The notes: generated from the letters alone by a model not told the origin. A stretch of 64,000 bases of DNA from Flavobacterium piscisymbiosum (GCF_020905295.1 NZ_JAJJMM010000001.1:1550001-1614000), one strand, 5' to 3'. Positions 49,927-60,837 are shown, numbered from the stretch's first letter. A program made the numbers and translations.

Positions 49927-51321
49927 CTAAAATAATTCTCTTGGGTCTGTTAGTTTTCCTGTAACAGCAGCAGCGGCAGCCATAATCGGGCTTGCTAATA
50001 ATGTTCTTGAGCCAGGACCCTGACGACCTTCAAAGTTTCTGTTTGATGTACTTACGGCATATTTTCCGGCTGGAACTTTATCATCGTTCATTGCTAAACA
50101 TGCTGAACATCCAGGCTGACGTAATACAAAACCAGCTTCTGTCAAAATATCCAAAATACCTTCTTCTTTAATCTGAGCTTCAACAACGTGAGAACCCGGA
50201 ACTAACCAAGCCGTAACATTATCAGCTTTTTTTCTTCCTTTTACAATTTCGGCGAAAGCCCTAAAATCTTCGATACGACCGTTTGTACAACTTCCTAAGA
50301 AAACGTAATCAATTGGTTTTCCAATCATCACATCGTCTTCCTGGAAGCCCATGTAAGCAAGCGATTTTTTATACGTTTCCTCACCGCCTTCAACTTGGTT
50401 GGCGTTCGGAATATGTTTAGAGATACCAATTCCCATTCCAGGGTTAGTACCATAAGTAATCATTGGTTCAATATCTGAAGCGTTGATATTTAATTCAGCA
50501 TCAAAAACAGCATCAGCATCCGTTTTTAGAGTTTTCCAGTATTCAACAGCTTTTGTCCACGCTTCACCTTTAGGAGCATATAATCTTCCTTCAAGGAAAT
50601 CAAAAGTTTTTTGGTCAGGAGCGATCATTCCGCCACGAGCACCCATTTCGATACTTAGGTTACAAACCGTCATACGGCCTTCCATAGTCATATTTTCGAA
50701 AACATCTCCGGCGTATTCAACAAAATATCCAGTTCCTCCAGAAGTAGTTAACTGAGCAATAATATAAAGTGCAACGTCTTTTGGACCAACACCTTTGCTT
50801 AACTGACCGTTTACGTTGATACGCATTTTCTTTGGTTTTGGCTGCATAATACATTGTGTAGAAAGCACCATCTCTACCTCAGAAGTTCCGATACCAAAAG
50901 CAATCGCTCCAAAAGCACCGTGAGTAGACGTGTGAGAATCTCCACAAACAATAGTAGCACCTGGCAAAGTAATTCCGTTTTCAGGACCAACTACGTGTAC
51001 AATTCCATTTTTAATGTGACCTAATCCCCAGTGCGAAATTCCGTATTCGGCAGCGTTATCTTCAAGAGCTTTAAGCTGATTGGCAGATAGTGCATCTTCA
51101 ACTGGTAAATGTTGGTTTATGGTTGGTGTATTGTGATCTGCAGTTGCAAAAGTACGTTCCGGGTATAAAACCTTAACGCCTCTGGCTTTTAATCCTAAAA
51201 AAGCAACAGGACTCGTAACTTCATGAATGAAATGACGATCAATAAAAAACACATCTGGTCCATCTTCAATTTTACGCACTACATGTGAATCCCATACTTT
51301 GTCAAATAATGTCTTACTCAT
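49927..51321 (-). CDS. leuC: 3-isopropylmalate dehydratase large subunit
   Basis: 464 aa. The start [16 protein letters not shown] is followed by [20 protein letters not shown], then [20 protein letters not shown] and [20 protein letters not shown], with the 4Fe-4S cluster Cys in SCTNG and GCSAC. First gene of the leu operon; a good promoter lies 63 bp upstream. Confidence 0.96.
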   Translation of the reverse strand: MSKTLFDKVWDSHVVRKIEDGPDVFFIDRHFIHEVTSPVAFLGLKARGVKVLYPERTFATADHNTPTINQHLPVEDALSANQLKALEDNAAEYGISHWGLGHIKNGIVHVVGPENGITLPGATIVCGDSHTSTHGAFGAIAFGIGTSEVEMVLSTQCIMQPKPKKMRINVNGQLSKGVGPKDVALYIIAQLTTSGGTGYFVEYAGDVFENMTMEGRMTVCNLSIEMGARGGMIAPDQKTFDFLEGRLYAPKGEAWTKAVEYWKTLKTDADAVFDAELNINASDIEPMITYGTNPGMGIGISKHIPNANQVEGGEETYKKSLAYMGFQEDDVMIGKPIDYVFLGSCTNGRIEDFRAFAEIVKGRKKADNVTAWLVPGSHVVEAQIKEEGILDILTEAGFVLRQPGCSACLAMNDDKVPAGKYAVSTSNRNFEGRQGPGSRTLLASPIMAAAAAVTGKLTDPRELF

Positions 51322-51383
51322 TTTTATTTTTTTTAATTGTAATTTCTAACCACAGCAATTTCCTGCTCATTATAATAGGAAAA

Positions 51384-51413
51384 CAAAATTAGAAAAAGAT
51401 ATAAGGCCGTCAA
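51384..51413 (-). promoter_or_regulatory. Promoter of the leuC-D-A-B operon
   Basis: Minus strand TTG (51413-51411), exactly 19-nt spacer, TAATTTTG (51391-51384), an ideal Bacteroidota sigma-70 promoter, 62 bp before the leuC start. The rest of 51322-51842 is AT-rich; I see no leader peptide rich in Leu codons and no T-box. Confidence 0.7.
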
Positions 51414-51842
51414 TTTCAATATTTCATTATATACGATACCCAAACTGAAATACAAATTGGTATTCGGTTTTTTGTTATTGGATTTGATTGTAGAATGAAT
51501 ATAAATTGGTTTTGCTTTTCCTTTTTAGGTTAATTTTGATTTGATTGCTTAAATTTTAATAGTTGGCAAATTTATCTCAAAATCATTACAGAATATAGGT
51601 TTTAATTGAAAAAAATGTAACAAAATGAATTAAAATAGTAATAATTGTTAGGTTTGGTTTGTTTTTGAATCTTTGTTTTTGCGTGTTCTAATGGCTTTAA
51701 ATGCCATTTTTTGAAGTTTTTTTATCTTCTAAAATCTACCAAAATACTACGACATCCAAGAGATGTATTTTTATGAAATTTTATGTTTTTTTAAGCTAAA
51801 AACTGAATTTTGATAAGAATGTTTTTAGAATAATTTTGAAGA

Positions 51843-52763
51843 TTAATTCAGTGAGTTTTTAAAAGCTAAAGGTGTAAGGCTGGTTTTCTTTTTAAAGAGT
51901 TTACTAAACGATTGAGGGTATTCAAAACCCAATTGATACGCTATTTCTGCAACCGAAAGATTGGTAGTAATCAGAAAATCTTTTGATTTTTCGATTAGTT
52001 TGGAGTGAATGTGCTGTTGCGCATTTTGTCCCGTTAAATTTCGAAGCATATCACTCAGATAGTGGCTTGAAACATTTATTTGCGAAGCCAGAAAATCTAC
52101 TGTAGGCAAACCTCTTTTCAGTGTTTCGGCATTATTGATATAATTATCCAGCGTTTCTTCTACTTTAAGTAATAAATCACTGCTAATGGTTTTTCGTGTA
52201 ATAAATTGGCGTTTATAAAAACGATTACTGTAATTAAGCAACACATCAAGATAAGAAACTATAACATCCTGACTCATTTCGTCAATTGCGGTATGAAGTT
52301 CATTATCAATGCTGTTTAACAATCCAATAATGGTTGTTTTTTCACTGTCAGAAAGATGCAATGCTTCATTGGTATCGTAGGAGAAAAAGCCATATTTTTT
52401 GATCGTTTTTCCTAAAGGATAATTTCTAATAAAATCAGGATGAAAAAACAGCGTAAACCCAAAATATTCGGCTCCTTCTTCATTATCGGTAAAAATCAAT
52501 TGATTGGGAGAGGTAAACATTAATCCGCCTTCATTAAAATCATAATAGCCCTGACCATAACCCATTTTTCCGTTGGTCGAATATTTATAAGATATTTTAT
52601 AAAAATCAAGAAGAAAAGCATTATTTGTCAATCCGGCATTGATGACCAGTTTGGTATTGTCCACCAGACTAATCATAGGATGCAGCGGTTTTGGCAGATT
52701 AAATAAAGTATGAAACTGAGATATAGAAGAAAGTTTTGACGGATTATTATTTTTCTTTTCCAT
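51843..52763 (-). CDS. AraC-family regulator
   Basis: 306 aa from the ATG at 52763 (MEKKNNNPSK); an upstream ATG at 52829 would add a hydrophobic stretch. Residues 20-170 form a cupin-like sensor. The HTH is in the last 100 residues: VDFLASQINVSSHYLSDMLR then LSVAEIAYQLGFEYPQSFSK-LFKKKTSLTPLAF. It follows an SDR gene on the same strand (72 bp gap) and probably regulates it. Confidence 0.9.
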   Translation of the reverse strand: MEKKNNNPSKLSSISQFHTLFNLPKPLHPMISLVDNTKLVINAGLTNNAFLLDFYKISYKYSTNGKMGYGQGYYDFNEGGLMFTSPNQLIFTDNEEGAEYFGFTLFFHPDFIRNYPLGKTIKKYGFFSYDTNEALHLSDSEKTTIIGLLNSIDNELHTAIDEMSQDVIVSYLDVLLNYSNRFYKRQFITRKTISSDLLLKVEETLDNYINNAETLKRGLPTVDFLASQINVSSHYLSDMLRNLTGQNAQQHIHSKLIEKSKDFLITTNLSVAEIAYQLGFEYPQSFSKLFKKKTSLTPLAFKNSLN

Positions 52764-52835
52764 GATATAAAGGTATAAAAAATCAAAAACGAATACCGTA
52801 CAGATTATCAAAATCTGAACGGTATTCATCCTAAA

Positions 52836-53639
52836 TTAGGCTCCCAGAAATTGTTTGCCAAAAGCGGTGCGAAAAACTTCGTCGCCTTGTTCCAGTCTTT
52901 GTTGGTAAAGTGCTTTGGCATCTTCTCCGGCTACATATCTTAGTTTGGTTTTTCCATCCGTAGCAGCTTCAAATACAACATCGGCAATTTGTTCTGCAGT
53001 CGATGCCATTTCAAACATAGTATCAACACTTGCAAACAAGGCGTTTGTCATTGCTTCATATTCAGGTTTAGTTCCTGAATCAAGTGAACCGTGTAGAAAT
53101 TCTGTTTTAATACCGCCCGGAGAAACCGTTTTAATATGTACACCAAACGGATTTAATTCATAAGCCATACTTTCGCTCCAGCCTTCCAATCCCCATTTTG
53201 TTGCATGATATACAGATCCTAAAGGAAAAGAAATCAATCCGCCGATAGAAGTTGTTGAGATAAATAAGCCGCTTCTTCTTTCTCTGAAATAAGGAATAAA
53301 AGCATTGGTAACACGAATTACGCCCAACAAATTGGTATTAAGCTGTTTTGTGATTTGGTCGTCGTTAAAACTTTCCAAAGGACCAATTAATCCATAACCC
53401 GCATTGTTAAAAACGATATCAATGTCGCTTAATTCCAGCGCTTTTTGAACCGTGCTTTGTATTTGATCATAATTAGTAACGTTCAAAGGCAATAACGTTA
53501 CGTTTTTTAAACCAGAAAGTTCTGTTTCCTTTTCAGGGTTTCTCATTGTTGCGATTACATTCCATCCTTGATTGTGGAATAATTTTGCTGTTGCTTTTCC
53601 TAATCCTGAAGAAGCGCCTGTGATAAAAATTGTTTTCAT
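52836..53639 (-). CDS. Short-chain dehydrogenase/reductase
   Basis: 267 aa from the ATG at 53639 (MKTIFITGASSGLGKATAKL). TGASSGLG is the NAD(P) loop (GxxxGxG); NNAGYG, the catalytic Ser in FISTTSIGG and YHATKWG (Tyr-x3-Lys) complete the classical SDR active site. Substrate unknown. First of an SDR-AraC pair. Confidence 0.93.
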   Translation of the reverse strand: MKTIFITGASSGLGKATAKLFHNQGWNVIATMRNPEKETELSGLKNVTLLPLNVTNYDQIQSTVQKALELSDIDIVFNNAGYGLIGPLESFNDDQITKQLNTNLLGVIRVTNAFIPYFRERRSGLFISTTSIGGLISFPLGSVYHATKWGLEGWSESMAYELNPFGVHIKTVSPGGIKTEFLHGSLDSGTKPEYEAMTNALFASVDTMFEMASTAEQIADVVFEAATDGKTKLRYVAGEDAKALYQQRLEQGDEVFRTAFGKQFLGA

Positions 53640-53854
53640 AATAATTGTTTTAATTTGATGAAGCAAAGTTCAGGTGAGAGCAGCGTTTAAAAGTGTTCAT
53701 TTTGGTGCAATGAGTATCCAAAATGAATAATCGAAGTTTTTGGGTTTAAATAATCGAAATTTTATCATTTTTATGGGTTTTTAACACTTTCTAATAATGA
53801 TTTTGATTAATGCTTTTTGTTTAATTCTTTATTTCCTTAAGCGAAAAAAAAGCG

Positions 53855-53862
53855 TAAATTTG
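53855..53862 (+). promoter_or_regulatory. -7 element upstream of dnaE
   Basis: TAAATTTG matches TAnnTTTG, 104 bp before the start at 53966. The remaining gap 53640-53965 is AT-rich and shows nothing else. Confidence 0.4.
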
Positions 53863-53965
53863 AACTTCCTCCATTTCTATAAAGCAATTTTTTATAATCC
53901 ATGTAATCAGAGATTTATATTGGTTAAATTGGAATTTGGAGCTTTAATTTTTGCTATTTAAACTT

Positions 53966-56900
53966 ATGTATTTAATATTCGATACCGAAACAACCGGATT
54001 ACCAAAACGTTGGGATGCCCCAATTACCGATTCTGATAACTGGCCTCGCTGTATTCAGATTGCCTGGCAGCTGCATGACGAAATGGGAAAGCTTGTCGAG
54101 CATCAGGATTACCTTGTAAAACCTGACGGATTTAATATTCCGTACGATGCAGAACGTATTCACGGAATTTCGACTGAATTGGCTGAAGCCGATGGAATCG
54201 CCTTGGCCGAAGTTTTGGAGAAATTCAACATCGCATTAAGCAAAACCAAATTTATTGTTGGTCAGAATTTAGGTTTCGACGTTAATATTATGGGAGCTGA
54301 ATTTCATAGAATGGGCGTAGATTCACCTATGAGTTCAATGCCGGTTTTAGATACGTGTACCGAGGTTACGGCTTCATTATTAAAACTTCCCGGAGGTCGT
54401 GGAGGAAGGTTTAAATTACCAACCTTAACAGAATTACACGAATATCTTTTTAATAAACCTTTCGCGGAAGCGCACAACGCAACTGCCGACGTTGAGGCAA
54501 CTACGCGTTGTTTCTTGGAATTAATAAGAAGAGAAGTTTTTACCAAAGAAGAACTGGATGTTGAAAAGGATTATTTTAAAGAATTTCAGGATAAAAATCC
54601 ACAGGAATTTCCTTTAATTGGATTAAAACACATCAATTTAAAAGCAGCTTCTGATAAAATTAGAGAGCAGCTAAAAGCTTTAGAATCGGTTGGAAAAGAA
54701 CCTACGGTTTTGCATTCTGACAGAGAAGATTTTAAAGAAGCAAAATATGCGCATTTACACAATCATACCCAATTTTCGGTTTTACAATCGACAATAGGTA
54801 TTGGAAATATCGTTGCGGCTACAGCCAAAAACGGAATGCCGGCCGTTGCGATGACCGATACAGGAAACATGATGGGAGCTTTTCACTTTGTGAGCGCCGT
54901 TATGAACCACAATAAAGCAGCATCCGGAAAAAATAAAGCTTTGGTTGAAGCTGGTGAAGAACCAACAGAAACAGAGATAAAACCAATCGTAGGTTGTGAA
55001 TTTAATGTTTGCGACAATCACCTTGATAAAAGCAAAAAAGACAACGGAAATCAGATTGTATTGTTAGCCAAAAATAAAAATGGTTATCATAATCTGGCAA
55101 AAATGTCATCGATTGCGTTTACAAATGGATTTTATTATGTCCCGAGGATTGATCGAAAAATTATCGAACAATATAAGGAAGATATTATGGTTTTGTCCGG
55201 AAATTTATACGGAGAAATTCCGAGTAAAATTCTGAACATTGGTGAAAACCAAGCCGAAGAAGCCTTGATTTGGTGGAAAGAACAATTTGGCGATGATTTT
55301 TATCTGGAAATTATGCGCCACAATCAGGAAGATGAAAATCGTGTAAATAAAACCCTGATTGAATTTTCGCAAAAGCACAATGTCAAATTAATTGCGACAA
55401 ATAATACCTATTATTTAAATAAAGAAGATGCCAATGCACACGATATTTTATTGTGTGTAAAAGATGGTGAAAAACAAGCCACACCAATTGGTCGTGGTCG
55501 CGGATATCGTTACGGATTACCAAATCAGGAATACTATTATAAGTCGCAGGAAGAGATGAAAAAACTCTTTGCTGATTTACCTGATTCGATTATTAATATA
55601 CAGGAAATTGTCGATAAGGTTGAGATTTATTCGCTTTATCGCGATGTATTGCTTCCTAAATTTGATATTCCCGAAGAGTTTGTAGTTGTCGAAGACGAAG
55701 CTGATGGTGGTGTTCGTGGTGAAAATAAATACCTGCGACACCTTACAATGGTTGGGGCACAAAGACGATATGGTGAGATTACCGAATCGATTCAGGAACG
55801 TTTGGATTTTGAGTTATTAACGATTTCGAATTCCGGATATCCGGGTTACTTTTTGATCGTTCAGGATTTTATCGCCGAAGCACGAAAAATGGACGTTTCG
55901 GTTGGTCCCGGTCGTGGATCTGCTGCGGGTTCTGCTGTGGCGTATTGTTTAGGAATTACCAATATTGACCCTATTAAGTACGATTTGCTTTTTGAGCGTT
56001 TCCTAAATCCGGATCGTGTATCCATGCCCGATATTGATATCGATTTTGATGATGAGGGTCGTGGTCGTGTTATGGATTATGTAATTAATAAATACGGTCA
56101 AAATCAGGTGGCGCAAATTATTACGTATGGTAAAATGGCAACCAAATCTGCGATTCGTGATACGGCTCGTGTACTGGATTTGCCATTGTTTGAAGCCGAT
56201 AGAATTGCAAAACTGATTCCGGCAATGATGCCGTCAAAATGGAATCTGGCGCGTTTTATTTCTGAAAGCGAAGATGAAGTTAAAAAAGCTCTCCGTTCTG
56301 ATGAATTTGATAATGTAAAAGAATTGATCGCCATTGCCAATGAAGATGATTTGGCGGGAGAAACAATTCAACAGGCAAAAATCCTTGAAGGATCGATGCG
56401 AAATACCGGAATTCACGCCTGTGGGGTAATCATTACGCCATCGGATATTACGAATTTCGTTCCTGTAACTACAGCAAAAGATTCTGATTTATATGTAACA
56501 CAGTTTGATAACTCGGTTGCAGAAAGTGCAGGATTGTTGAAGATGGACTTCCTGGGTCTGAAGACCCTTACCTTAATAAAAGATACCGTTAAACTGGTAA
56601 AATATAGAAACGGAATTGATCTTGATCCCGATACATTCCCAATTGATGATGTGGAGACGTATGCACTTTTCCAGAGAGGAGAAACAGTTGGAATCTTCCA
56701 ATACGAGTCGCCTGGAATGCAGAAATACATGAAGGATCTAAAGCCAACGGTTTTTGGAGATTTAATTGCCATGAATGCCTTGTATCGTCCGGGGCCTTTA
56801 GAATATATCCCTTCTTTCGTAAGAAGAAAAAATGGCGAAGAGGAAATCAAATACGATTTAGATGCCTGTGAGGAATATTTAGGAGAAACTTACGGAATTA

Positions 56901-58501
56901 CGGTTTACCAGGAGCAGGTAATGCTTTTGTCGCAATCGCTGGCTGACTTTACAAAAGGTGAGGCCGACGTTTTGCGTAAGGCGATGGGTAAGAAACAAAA
57001 AGACGTACTGGATAAAATGAAGCCTAAGTTCGTAGAGCAAGCGGCTAAAAAAGGTCATGATGCAAAAGTTTTGGAGAAAATCTGGAAAGACTGGGAAGCA
57101 TTTGCGAGTTATGCCTTCAACAAGTCGCACTCGACTTGTTATGCCTGGATTGCGTATCAAACGGCGTATTTAAAAGCGCATTATCCGGCAGAATATATGG
57201 CAGCGGTTCTTTCGAATAATATGAATGATATCAAGCAAGTATCATTTTTTATGGAAGAATGCAAACGAATGGGCTTGCAGGTTTTAGGACCAGATGTAAA
57301 TGAGTCGTTCTATAAATTCACGGTAAACGATGAATATGCAGTACGTTTTGGAATGGGCGCTATTAAAGGTGTGGGTTCCGGAGCTGTGGGAACCATTGTA
57401 GAAAGTAGAAAAGACGGTAAATACAAATCGATTTTTGATTTGGCGAAACGTATCGATTTGCGCGCAGCTAATAAAAAAGCAATCGAAAACCTCGCTTTAG
57501 CAGGTGGTTTTGATTCGTTTGAAGGAACGACAAGAGCTCAATATTTTCATGATGATGGTGATGGAATTACGTTTTATGAAAAAGCAATTCGTTACGGCTC
57601 TAAGTTTCAGGAAAACGAAAATTCATCGCAAGTGAGTTTGTTTGGAGAAACAAGTGAGGTGCAAATTGATGAACCTGTTGTGCCGCCATGTGAAGACTGG
57701 AGCACGATGGAAAAATTGGCCAAAGAGAAAGAGGTTGTTGGAATTTATATTTCAGGACATCCCCTTGATGATTTTAGATTCGAGATGAAATACTTCTGTA
57801 ATTCCCGATTAGAATCGCTGAAAAGCATGAATGAATATGTGGGTAAAAATCTAAATTTTGCAGGAATCATTAATAACGTGCAGCATCGTGTGGCAAAAAA
57901 TGGAAAAGGCTGGGCGGTATTTAATCTGGAAGGATATGATGAGAGTTATGAGTTTAAGATTTTTGGCGAAGAATACTTAAAATTCCGCCATTTCCTGATT
58001 CAGAATAATTTTGCTTTCATTAAAATATTAATAAAAGACGGTTGGGTAAATCATGATACAGGTAAAAAATCTGATCCGAGAATGCAATTTGTTGAGATTA
58101 GACAATTGCAGGATATCCTGGAAGCTTTTGCTAAAAAACTGATTTTGTTATTGAATATAAAAGATTTGCAGGCTGAATTTATTTATAATTTAAGTCAATT
58201 ATTTAGCGCCAATAAAGGAGATAATGCTGTGGCTTTTGAGATTATGGAGCTTGAAAAGATAAAACGTTTGGTCGAAGTAGAAACTCCTACGGATTTTGAA
58301 GAAACAGATGATGCCGTTTTTGTAGACGAGAATGACGCAGAAGCATCTCTTGAGGAAACCAAGATTCAGGAAGTAAATGAGGTCGAGGAAATCAAGGTTG
58401 TAACCAAGCTTGCCATGCCTAGTCGTAGAGTAAAAGTTAAGATTTGTACTGAGTTATTGATAGAATTAGAGAAAATGCAGGTAAATTTTAAGCTAAACTA
58501 A
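53966..58501 (+). CDS. dnaE: DNA polymerase III alpha subunit with fused 3'-5' exonuclease
   Basis: 1511 aa from the ATG at 53966 (MYLIFDTETTGLPKRW); the frame opens upstream at TTG 53951. Residues 1-195 are a DEDD exonuclease: FDTETTG (Asp6, Glu8), GQNLGFDVNIMGAEF, and HNATADVEATTR. Next comes the PHP domain (YAHLHNHTQFSVLQS), then the polymerase core with GPGRGSAAGSAVAYCLGIT and the catalytic PDIDIDFDDEGRG, the tandem HhH region, an OB fold and a C-terminal tail. The replicative polymerase thus carries its own proofreading domain, an arrangement I recall as usual in this phylum. Confidence 0.95.
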   Translation: MYLIFDTETTGLPKRWDAPITDSDNWPRCIQIAWQLHDEMGKLVEHQDYLVKPDGFNIPYDAERIHGISTELAEADGIALAEVLEKFNIALSKTKFIVGQNLGFDVNIMGAEFHRMGVDSPMSSMPVLDTCTEVTASLLKLPGGRGGRFKLPTLTELHEYLFNKPFAEAHNATADVEATTRCFLELIRREVFTKEELDVEKDYFKEFQDKNPQEFPLIGLKHINLKAASDKIREQLKALESVGKEPTVLHSDREDFKEAKYAHLHNHTQFSVLQSTIGIGNIVAATAKNGMPAVAMTDTGNMMGAFHFVSAVMNHNKAASGKNKALVEAGEEPTETEIKPIVGCEFNVCDNHLDKSKKDNGNQIVLLAKNKNGYHNLAKMSSIAFTNGFYYVPRIDRKIIEQYKEDIMVLSGNLYGEIPSKILNIGENQAEEALIWWKEQFGDDFYLEIMRHNQEDENRVNKTLIEFSQKHNVKLIATNNTYYLNKEDANAHDILLCVKDGEKQATPIGRGRGYRYGLPNQEYYYKSQEEMKKLFADLPDSIINIQEIVDKVEIYSLYRDVLLPKFDIPEEFVVVEDEADGGVRGENKYLRHLTMVGAQRRYGEITESIQERLDFELLTISNSGYPGYFLIVQDFIAEARKMDVSVGPGRGSAAGSAVAYCLGITNIDPIKYDLLFERFLNPDRVSMPDIDIDFDDEGRGRVMDYVINKYGQNQVAQIITYGKMATKSAIRDTARVLDLPLFEADRIAKLIPAMMPSKWNLARFISESEDEVKKALRSDEFDNVKELIAIANEDDLAGETIQQAKILEGSMRNTGIHACGVIITPSDITNFVPVTTAKDSDLYVTQFDNSVAESAGLLKMDFLGLKTLTLIKDTVKLVKYRNGIDLDPDTFPIDDVETYALFQRGETVGIFQYESPGMQKYMKDLKPTVFGDLIAMNALYRPGPLEYIPSFVRRKNGEEEIKYDLDACEEYLGETYGITVYQEQVMLLSQSLADFTKGEADVLRKAMGKKQKDVLDKMKPKFVEQAAKKGHDAKVLEKIWKDWEAFASYAFNKSHSTCYAWIAYQTAYLKAHYPAEYMAAVLSNNMNDIKQVSFFMEECKRMGLQVLGPDVNESFYKFTVNDEYAVRFGMGAIKGVGSGAVGTIVESRKDGKYKSIFDLAKRIDLRAANKKAIENLALAGGFDSFEGTTRAQYFHDDGDGITFYEKAIRYGSKFQENENSSQVSLFGETSEVQIDEPVVPPCEDWSTMEKLAKEKEVVGIYISGHPLDDFRFEMKYFCNSRLESLKSMNEYVGKNLNFAGIINNVQHRVAKNGKGWAVFNLEGYDESYEFKIFGEEYLKFRHFLIQNNFAFIKILIKDGWVNHDTGKKSDPRMQFVEIRQLQDILEAFAKKLILLLNIKDLQAEFIYNLSQLFSANKGDNAVAFEIMELEKIKRLVEVETPTDFEETDDAVFVDENDAEASLEETKIQEVNEVEEIKVVTKLAMPSRRVKVKICTELLIELEKMQVNFKLN

Positions 58502-58647
58502 ATTTTAACAGTTAAAATTTAAAAGAATGCATTTTTTTTAAGTTAAAAATATGCATGCATAATACTTTTTTAGTAATATTGTGTAAAATTACAACGATTT
58601 CGTTCCAAGTCTAACATTGCAAACTGTAAGAATATGTTAAAATAATC

Positions 58648-58655
58648 TAAGTTTG
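58648..58655 (+). promoter_or_regulatory. -7 element before the outer-membrane protein gene
   Basis: TAAGTTTG matches TAnnTTTG, 25 bp before the ATG at 58681. Confidence 0.45.
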
Positions 58656-58680
58656 TAAAAAATAATTAAAAAACAGAATT

Positions 58681-59619
58681 ATGAAAAAGAACCTATTTTT
58701 ACTAGGATTATTAGTTTGCTCTATGGCCACAATGGCGCAAACAGAAAAAGCAGATAAGCCAGAAAGTTGGTATTTTAAATTAGGTGGATCTTATTTTATT
58801 CAAACTGCTGCAACAGAGTTTCCAATTGTGAACGGTCAATTACCTAATACAGATGTTTATGGACCTGACGGGACTACTTTGGTTTCCAGAAAAACAAATC
58901 ATGGGTCTTTTGGAGAAGGTTTCCGTTCTGGATTAACTGCAGGTTACCGTTTTTCAACACGTTTAGGAGTTGAAATGGGAATTAACTATTATTCTAGCGC
59001 TGATAAATTGATGGTTGAAACAACAAATCGTTTAGTTCCTCCAACTACAAATATTTTTGTATCTGGTGATGCTGTAGGTAAAATTAGAGCTTGGGATTTA
59101 TCACCAACATTAGTGTTGTTTTTAGGAGAGTCTAAAGGTTTTGAACCTTATACAAAAGTAGGTGTTATTGTTCCTATACATGGAGATTTAACTATTGAAA
59201 CCAATCGTGAATATTCGACTGCAGCAGGGGTTATAGCGAAAACATATTCTGAAGACGTTGTAAAACCGAATCCAACTATTGGTTTTACAGCCGCAATAGG
59301 AAGTTCTTATAAATTAGGTAAAAAGATTTCTGTATATGCTGAAATTGAATATAGAAACTTTACTGTTCACGGAGATACAAAAGAAACTACTGTGTTTACC
59401 GAAAACGGAGTAGATAAATTAAATACTCCAACTACTTTCCGTCCTGATGCTTCTTATTCTGCGATTCATACTAATTATGTTAGCAAAATTGATACTTCAT
59501 CAAATAGCAAAGTAACTAATGCAGCTGGTTTTGACAATACTAGAGCTACTGATGATATCAGTTCTTTCGTTGGTATTTCAGGTTTAGGGCTTACTTTCGG
59601 TCTTAAATACAGTTTATAA
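58681..59619 (+). CDS. Outer-membrane beta-barrel protein
   Basis: 312 aa. Signal peptide MKKNLFLLGLLVCSMATMAQ. The mature part has alternating amphipathic strands (GFRSGLTAGYRFSTRLGVEM, then GINYYSSADKLMV) and ends FGLKYSL. The 8- to 10-strand OmpA/OprF-like barrel is the best match; no periplasmic domain follows. Such proteins are abundant porin-like components in flavobacteria. It has its own promoter element and terminator. Confidence 0.88.
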   Translation: MKKNLFLLGLLVCSMATMAQTEKADKPESWYFKLGGSYFIQTAATEFPIVNGQLPNTDVYGPDGTTLVSRKTNHGSFGEGFRSGLTAGYRFSTRLGVEMGINYYSSADKLMVETTNRLVPPTTNIFVSGDAVGKIRAWDLSPTLVLFLGESKGFEPYTKVGVIVPIHGDLTIETNREYSTAAGVIAKTYSEDVVKPNPTIGFTAAIGSSYKLGKKISVYAEIEYRNFTVHGDTKETTVFTENGVDKLNTPTTFRPDASYSAIHTNYVSKIDTSSNSKVTNAAGFDNTRATDDISSFVGISGLGLTFGLKYSL

Positions 59620-59645
59620 TTTCTGAAGAAATTTTTTATACTTAT

Positions 59646-59684
59646 AAAAAGAGGATATTCATTTAGAATATCCTCTTTTTTTTT
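59646..59684 (+). terminator. Terminator of the outer-membrane protein gene
   Basis: AAAAAGAGGATATTC, loop ATTTA, GAATATCCTC followed by a run of nine or more Ts; a 15-bp stem including A-T pairs. Confidence 0.95.
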
Positions 59685-59691
59685 CACAATC

Positions 59692-59792
59692 TTGTCATCC
59701 TGAGCGAAGTCGAAGGACACACTAGAAACTCCGCAAAAAGAATCGACAATCCTGGTCGAGTTCCATATGTGATCCTTCGTTCAGGATGACAA
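59692..59792. repeat. CCTGAGCGAAGTCGAAGG palindromic element
   Basis: TTGTCATCCTGA (59692-59703) and its exact inverse (59781-59792) bound a segment with GAGCGAAGTCGAAGGA, the same core as the inner hairpin at 990-1036. This suggests one family with variable length. Confidence 0.7.
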
Positions 59793-59844
59793 TACTATGT
59801 GGGAATAAAATGCTTTCAACATCACTCAGACCAATGAAATAAAG

Positions 59845-60837
59845 CTATTTCAAACTCCTAAACTCCTTCAATACTTCATCAATTACCCAGGTTGTTCTTG
59901 CCGCCGAAGTTCCTCTTGATGGATTAATACCTTCATTACCCAAAATTTCAGCTACTACAGTTTCAACAAGCGGCTGCTGAATATGAAGTGGGTTTTCGAT
60001 CGTAAAACTTTCTTTTTCGCCATTTGTATATTGAATATGTATTGGATCATTTCCAAAAGTAGAGAATGAGATTTTACCTTTATCACCTACAATATCAGTA
60101 TTGTCGTAACGTTCAAAACTGGCGAAGTTCCATAAACCAGTTCCGTGAATTCCATTTTCAAATAAAAAAGACATCGAAACCGAATCTTCTGCCGGATATG
60201 CTTTAAGCTGAGAACTTGCATGTCCGCGAACAGATTGAATTGGTCCCAAAACAAAATCAAGAAAATCTAAAGTATGACAAGCCAAATCAACAAAGATTCC
60301 TCCGCCGGAAATGTGTGGTAAAACTGTCCACGGCAAATTGATTTCGTCATCGTATCTTTCTTCAAACGGATGGTATAAAACGCAATTCACGTGTCTTACA
60401 GTTCCTATTTTATTTTTATCAATTAATTCTTTTATCTTTAAAAAGCGAGGTAAACTTCTTCTGTAATATGCCACAAATAAAGGAACGTTATGTTCTTTAC
60501 AAACGCTGATCATTTCGTTGCATTCTTCAAATGTCAAAGCCATTGGTTTCTCTACATAAACCGGTTTTCCGGCTTTGGCACACAAAATAGTATATTCTTT
60601 ATGAGAGGATGGAGGAGTAGCAATATAAACAGCATCGACTTCAGGATCATTAATTAAATCCACAGCGTTCGAATACCATTTGGGAACATTATGGCGTTTG
60701 GCGTAATCTTCTGCAAGAGCAGCGTCTCTTCGCATAACTGCAACTAAAGCCGAGTTAGGCGATTTTTGAAATGCCGGACCACTTTTAACTTCGGTTACAT
60801 TACCACAACCTATAATTCCCCATTTTACAATTTTCAT
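59845..60837 (-). CDS. Gfo/Idh/MocA-family oxidoreductase
   Basis: 330 aa. NAD(P)-binding GIIGCGNVTEVKSGPAF, AVYIATPPSSHKEYTILCAK and the sugar-dehydrogenase signature GKPVYVEKPMAL (Lys of EKP), then VAYYRRSLPRFLKIKELIDK. C-terminal domain has HISGGGIFVDLACHTLDFLD. It probably oxidises a sugar or cyclitol derivative; the substrate is unknown. Alone on this strand between repeat-filled gaps. Confidence 0.92.
   Translation of the reverse strand: MKIVKWGIIGCGNVTEVKSGPAFQKSPNSALVAVMRRDAALAEDYAKRHNVPKWYSNAVDLINDPEVDAVYIATPPSSHKEYTILCAKAGKPVYVEKPMALTFEECNEMISVCKEHNVPLFVAYYRRSLPRFLKIKELIDKNKIGTVRHVNCVLYHPFEERYDDEINLPWTVLPHISGGGIFVDLACHTLDFLDFVLGPIQSVRGHASSQLKAYPAEDSVSMSFLFENGIHGTGLWNFASFERYDNTDIVGDKGKISFSTFGNDPIHIQYTNGEKESFTIENPLHIQQPLVETVVAEILGNEGINPSRGTSAARTTWVIDEVLKEFRSLK

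Noticed and set aside
51600..51720. Leader peptide or attenuator for the leu operon (short minus-strand ORF beginning MAFKAIRTRKNK)
   Set aside because: It has no run of Leu, Ile or Val codons and no terminator/antiterminator pair; the promoter at 51384 lies downstream of it.
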